NCBI RefSeq assembly: GCF_000972845.2 | Contig: NC_040027.1 | Span: 10,336,954 to 10,400,953, forward strand | Direction of reading: 5' to 3' | Origin: Larimichthys crocea | Lineage: Eukaryota; Chordata; Actinopteri; Sciaenidae | DNA length: 64,000 bases | Shown: in pieces, positions 59,698 to 64,000 of the stretch | Position numbering within the stretch: position 1 is the first letter of the stretch | Layout of the letters: every line of letters starts with the position of its first letter | Notes under the pieces: generated by a model | What the model was told of the DNA's origin: nothing | Databases searched by the model: none | What the model saw: the letters and a program-made list of their open reading frames with translations, nothing else | Translations under genes and position numbers: made by a program

Positions 59698-62600
59698 CTC
59701 GATGACAGGTATTTCCACTTCAGGAGAGCCACAATGCTGAGCTGTGAGCCTGATGTCAGTCACTTCCTGTCTGAAGAGGTCAGAGGTTAAACACTCTTCA
59801 GTCTCTTTAAACCTTAGCACAGAAATAAAGAGACAGTGAGACAGAGCAGAGAAACCACGAGCTGTAACCGAGCCGCCTTCCTCTCCTTATATCCCTGCGA
59901 TCTTTACCTGCCGTTCCCCCTGAGCTACATGTGTTTCCAAGTAACAGAAACTGCTGGTTATTCGACTTCATTCACTGAAAAGTCAGAAACTTCTTTCTGC
60001 TTTTCTCTGTAATATAAAATCTTTGGGTTGTGGATGTTTGGTCAGGCAAAACAAGAAGACTTAACCTGGATGTTTCTCTGAATTCTCAGATATTTCTTAC
60101 ACTGAATCAAAAATAAAATTGTTAGCTGAAGCCCTGATGTAAACATAGCAGGTCTGTTTCGCTTATCTCTAATTTTCTGGCCTCAATTTCAAAAACATTT
60201 TAAAAAAAAAAACTTGCCCATAACAGAATCTTATCTTTCCACGTCTCTGCAGACATAAATAAACTTCAGATCGAGCCTACCAAACAAAGTCAGATTGCAG
60301 TCTGAGGTTGGACCAGAGAGGAAATAATCATTCTAGCAGGTGGAGGAGATAGTGTTGGAGCCCGAGTCACTGGCTGCATGGTTGTTTGGAGCAGTTGGTT
60401 CGAGTCAGAAAATAATGATGGCTTTAAATGTGCAGTAGAGCATGTCGCAAACTTCTGAAAACAGATTCATTTTTATCCTGTTTACACATTCATGGTAAAT
60501 ATTTAGGTTTACGCCACATGTGAACCAGCGGGACGCGCATGCAAAGTAGAGTCGCTTGTAAAATAACGTGGTTTGAGCCTCCGTTGTCACACCAACAAAC
60601 TTTAAACCACATCCGTCAGTACTGAGTAATTCTTTGCAGGATGAATCAATCCTTAAAAAGGCAGTTTGTCCCATAACTCATACAGAAGCATAAATATTCA
60701 GCCTGGCAGCCACCATATTCAAAACTGTCAATTATCTGGTAGCGCTGGTTTGCAACAGTTTCCATGACGCTTCGAAAGCAGCTGAGATGAGACGGTGTTT
60801 GTGAGAGGCTGACACTGTGGGCACTTAGTGAAACTTGGCTAACGTGGTCGAGATTTCATTAAGTTATGCTGAGCCAAGAACCACATTTCAACCCTGTGCA
60901 GTAAAATCTGCAGCCTATAAAGTCACAGGAAAAAGAGTAACACCTTTACAACATGATGCAAAGCAAAGCATTGACCCTACGACACGTGACGCTTCTGCTA
61001 CTATAGCTTTGTTAGTACAACTTAAACTAAAACTACAGATTCAAAGAACAAATGTAGGTCCAGGGAAATAGAAACAAACGTTTCTTGAGTTTCTGGACTG
61101 GTTTGTTCCATCCCGATCACATGTCAGCACATTATGTAGGAATCAACACTACGGGGCACATTGTCCATTTGTTGATGTGTCACAAAAAGCTCTTGTGAAA
61201 GACACTGACCTGTGTCTTTGCTGATTGGACCAGTGTCTTGAGTAGTTTTCAGTACGGATTCAGGGTTAAGACTGTGAATGAATGAGCCGACAAGCACAAA
61301 GAATACAGGCCCAGGTGTGGGACCGCAGCTTCCATCGCATCAGCAGTCAGTCAGCAGGGCCTCCATGCTAATCCTCAGCCGTCACTCAACTGGATCTCAG
61401 CTCTAATCTTGCCAGGCCAAAGCTCAGCAATGGGACGCTCCTGGCTTTAAACTGAGAACCTGACAGCTAATCTCGGCCACAACACCCCTGGGTAACCCAA
61501 CACCCTCCCTGGGGAGCGGCCACAATACCTCCGGGCCACAGCGTTGAGAGAAAGGCCTCCTGAATATCAGAGACCCTTCACACCAAGAGAGAGGCTGAGG
61601 GATAATATGATGGCTCATTTTTTTGGTTTGGATGCTCGCAGCTGTTATAAAACAGGCGAACTTGTTCGTGCAGAAGCAAATTAAAAAAAGACACGGATAT
61701 TTTTCTCCTGCGTCATCAAGGCAGCTAAAGTGAGTCGATCCAACACTCGCCCTCACTATTGGAGAAAACTTTTCAAGGTTGTTTGCCTGAATATGAGCAC
61801 CCATTCAACACCAACTGGCAGGATGCAGCCTACATTACTCTTAAAAAGGCGGACTGGCTTGTTTCCAGCCGTTTAAAAGCATACAATAAGCAGCCAGAGG
61901 CTGTCAACTGGACCCGTTATGGCTGATAAGTGTATGGTTCCAGACACAATGACCGGCAATCAGATACATGCCGAGAAAATATGTTACATTCATGTTAAGG
62001 TCAGGTATATAGAACAGGAAATATGCGCCGTGTCATGAACTACATAGAAATGACACTTATTAATTTCTATCTGCAGCATTAACTGTAGTTTATCGATTTA
62101 ATCTGTAGTCCTGGTGATAAACTGCAGAGCAGGCAAGCAATCAGAAATGGACTGAAACAAATGGCACTAATAAAGTATAACATATTTGTAGTTCATTGGC
62201 TACACGCTGAACTCCCTCTCTGGCCCTCTGAGGTATCGCTGACAGGTGACAAGTGAGCTTGGGCTGCAGTGATGAGGAAAAAAACTTTGGTTTCCAACAG
62301 ATCTCTAAAGTGAAGCGCACAAAGTGCGACGATCACGGTGGTCTGTCAGTTATGGGCTTACACATGAATGGGACAACTGCTGTCGACTCGGCTGTAGCTG
62401 TAGCCCAGACGCTGTAGGTGTTCAGGCCGTGTGCCCGCTGTAAAACTGAGGGAGGGGGTCGTACTTCTTTCTCTTTATCAGCCAAATCATAACTGAAGTC
62501 ATCTCATGACGCTTTCCATACAGAGCATTTTATCATACTTCTTCTACTTATATTATAATACTACTTCTAATATAAGTTCTTTTGAACACTAAATAATCTT

Positions 62601-62848
62601 AATCCCTTCACTAATCGATAATATGCCAGCCGATGTGGACACAGATTAGGTTCCTGGGCTAGGCTGGTTGCAAAAAACACATTAAGAAAGACACTTGAGG
62701 ATTAATATTGCCTTAGTTTAGGAAAAAACTAAGATATTATGGCATTGAAAGAGAATTTGTTTGTGCTATACGTTGATGTCTCACAAAGAAAAGTAGAAAA
62801 GGAGGAAATGATTGGACACACACAAACAAAGGTCGAAACCTGACTTAC

Positions 62849-62945
62849 CACTTCAGTAGGACGGAAGTATTTCGGGTCCACTTTCACATGTACCACCCCT
62901 GTCTCCTGGCAACGGCCAACCTCGTTCTCATCCTTTCCTTCCCAC
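62849..62945 (-). CDS. gmds: GDP-mannose 4,6-dehydratase, third-last coding exon
   Basis: Ninety-seven bases complete the Val codon and encode [16 protein letters not shown] then [16 protein letters not shown]. Human GMDS reads WEGKNENEVGRCKETG and KVHVTVDLKYYRPTEV, so identity is very high. The RPTEV motif belongs to the nucleotide-sugar-binding region of extended SDR enzymes. The acceptor is TTCCAG|GTGG and the donor GTG|GTAAGT. The enzyme converts GDP-mannose to GDP-4-keto-6-deoxymannose in the cytosol, the committed step to GDP-fucose. Confidence 0.96.
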
Positions 62946-63350
62946 CTGGAAAGACACAAATCTTAAAAAGAGGAAGGAATATTTTCCCACAGCTGCTGGA
63001 AGGCTCAGCTGTCCGTCCCCCTCTAGTCTCCCTGATTATTTCTTGTGCAGTTTGTTTCTTTAGCGTCTCGCGCAGACAAAACATGCCACACGTCTCTTTT
63101 TCCCTTTTTCTTGAAATCAACACAGCACGCATCACGGTCGCACACCTTTACCGACATGTCAACTTCTTCTACGACACAAGAGGGAGGTGAATGAGAGGTG
63201 AGCGGATATGTGGCATTGAAAGGGAGACAGAAGTTTCCACAATAGGGCCTGAAAACATTGCTGGCTTTATCCGTGATGGCGCTATTCAAACATGACAGAA
63301 CCGTTACAGAGAAATGCACGTATGAAATAAGACTGTGTATGTGCACTTAC
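62946..63350 (-). other. gmds intron (405 bases)
   Basis: Donor GTAAGT at 63350 after ...GKTI plus GT, acceptor CTTTCCAG ending at 62946. The junction is phase 2. No other feature is seen. Confidence 0.9.
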
Positions 63351-63469
63351 ACAATAGTCTTCCCCACATGTTTGAAGGCCTTCTCCACAAACTCCCTCAC
63401 GCTGTGGACCTCCCCCGTCGCTATGACGAAATCCTCCGGCTCCTCCTTTTGCAGCATCAGCCACATAGC
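63351..63469 (-). CDS. gmds: GDP-mannose 4,6-dehydratase, fourth-last coding exon
   Basis: A 119-base exon encodes [36 protein letters not shown] and KTI, ending with GT of the split Val codon. Human GMDS reads [36 protein letters not shown] and KTIV. The acceptor is TTTTTCAG|GCT. The four exons together encode the last 115 residues of an enzyme of about 370. The upstream exons, with the NADP-binding Rossmann motif and the catalytic Thr/Tyr/Lys residues, lie beyond the right edge, so the gene is partial only because of the window. Confidence 0.96.
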
Positions 63470-64000
63470 CTGAAAAAGAGAGACGGAGAGGTTAAAGCAC
63501 TGAGAGATCATAAAGACAGTTCGGCGCTCCACGCTGGACTCTGCCCAACTTGGTCCTGACAGACAGGAAGTGAACCTGCGACCTCTGAGCGGGGCATTCG
63601 CCCGTACCTCTTGTCCTGACGTCACGGCTGGGGGCTCATGGGACAAATACCGTGGGAAAGGAGGACAGAGCACTCCCACAGGCCCGCTGTGCTGCTGGCA
63701 CGCACGAAAACGCACACGTGGCCACGAACACACATGCACCTATGCACGCAAACAGATTTACACACAACTGACACAGTCCAACAGCCTGAAACGGCTCCAT
63801 GTGACAGACGAAAAGTTAATAGCAGCGCTAAGTACATGATACACTTCCAGAAATAAAAGCACAGCAATGTCCAGTTCTGAGTTGTGTTCACTATTTTCAA
63901 CTACATGGTGCAGGCAGTATTATTATTAGCCTATATACCCCAGTGAAAGCGGATAGTCTGGGTCCCTTAACGGACCCGGCACTATATTAAACAGCAAGTG
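63470..64000 (-). other. gmds intron continuing past the window edge
   Basis: Intron sequence upstream of the exon at 63351. The expected preceding exon (encoding a RDWGHAKDYVE-type motif) is not found, so it must lie beyond 64000. Confidence 0.8.

Larger units (their letters stand above)
28515..62848 (-). other. giant gmds intron (34.3 kb)
   Basis: The donor GTAAGT follows ...RPTEV at 62848 and the acceptor CTGACAG precedes DYLQGD at 28514; both flanking junctions are phase 0. No additional gmds exon or independent gene was recognised in it. Contents noted separately include transposon remnants near 29.3-30.7 kb, a direct repeat pair, hairpins at 36.9 and 48.3 kb, several CA repeats and candidate regulatory blocks. 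Human GMDS also has very large introns, and distal enhancers of FOXC1 and neighbours have been proposed in such deserts. The rest is unassigned single-copy-looking sequence. Confidence 0.9.

Noticed and set aside
60395..60406. GGTTCGAGTC B-box-like word
   Set aside because: No A-box or cloverleaf around it.

Overview
The window is vertebrate nuclear DNA, most likely from a teleost fish. It carries intron-containing genes with GT-AG splice sites and AATAAA signals, very many long CA/TG microsatellites, and interspersed repeats of families common in fish. Three protein-coding genes are present in the order foxf2 (+), foxc1 (+), gmds (-). This matches the FOXF2-FOXC1-GMDS synteny on human 6p25; foxq1, its usual neighbour, is not in the window and would be expected to the left. 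The species and the teleost a/b paralogue cannot be fixed from sequence alone; the foxc1 N-terminus looks slightly more b-like from memory.

Layout. 1-2220: upstream region and leader of foxf2. 2221-5090: foxf2, two coding exons (2221-3196 and 4918-5090), 382 residues, with a polyadenylation signal at 5634. 5660-19933: foxf2-foxc1 intergenic region, holding dispersed repeats, several CTCF-like motifs (including a divergent pair near 8 kb), and a 3.2-3.4 kb segment present twice on either side of a 41-base N gap (10128-13364 and 13406-16770). The duplication looks like an unmerged contig overlap. 19934-21352: intronless foxc1, 472 residues, polyadenylation signal at 21802. 21353-26930: convergent foxc1/gmds interval with CA repeats and one degraded repeat. 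26930-64000: the 3' part of gmds on the minus strand, with four coding exons (63351-63469, 62849-62945, 28446-28514, 27422-27484) encoding the last 115 residues. They are separated by introns of 405, 34,334 and 961 bases; the rest of the gene lies beyond 64000. The giant intron holds decayed transposons (a split Tc1-like element with a LINE-like tail in the gap), direct repeats, perfect hairpins and candidate non-coding regulatory blocks.

foxf2 and foxc1 encode forkhead transcription factors used in mesenchyme, neural crest and vascular mural-cell development. gmds encodes GDP-mannose 4,6-dehydratase, the first step of GDP-fucose synthesis. It is functionally unrelated to the fox genes, and its huge intron is a plausible reason for the conserved linkage, since it may house fox enhancers (inference). 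No new enzymatic or defence system is visible. The most useful leads are the probable false duplication, the CTCF-like cluster between foxf2 and foxc1, and the nested transposon remnants.
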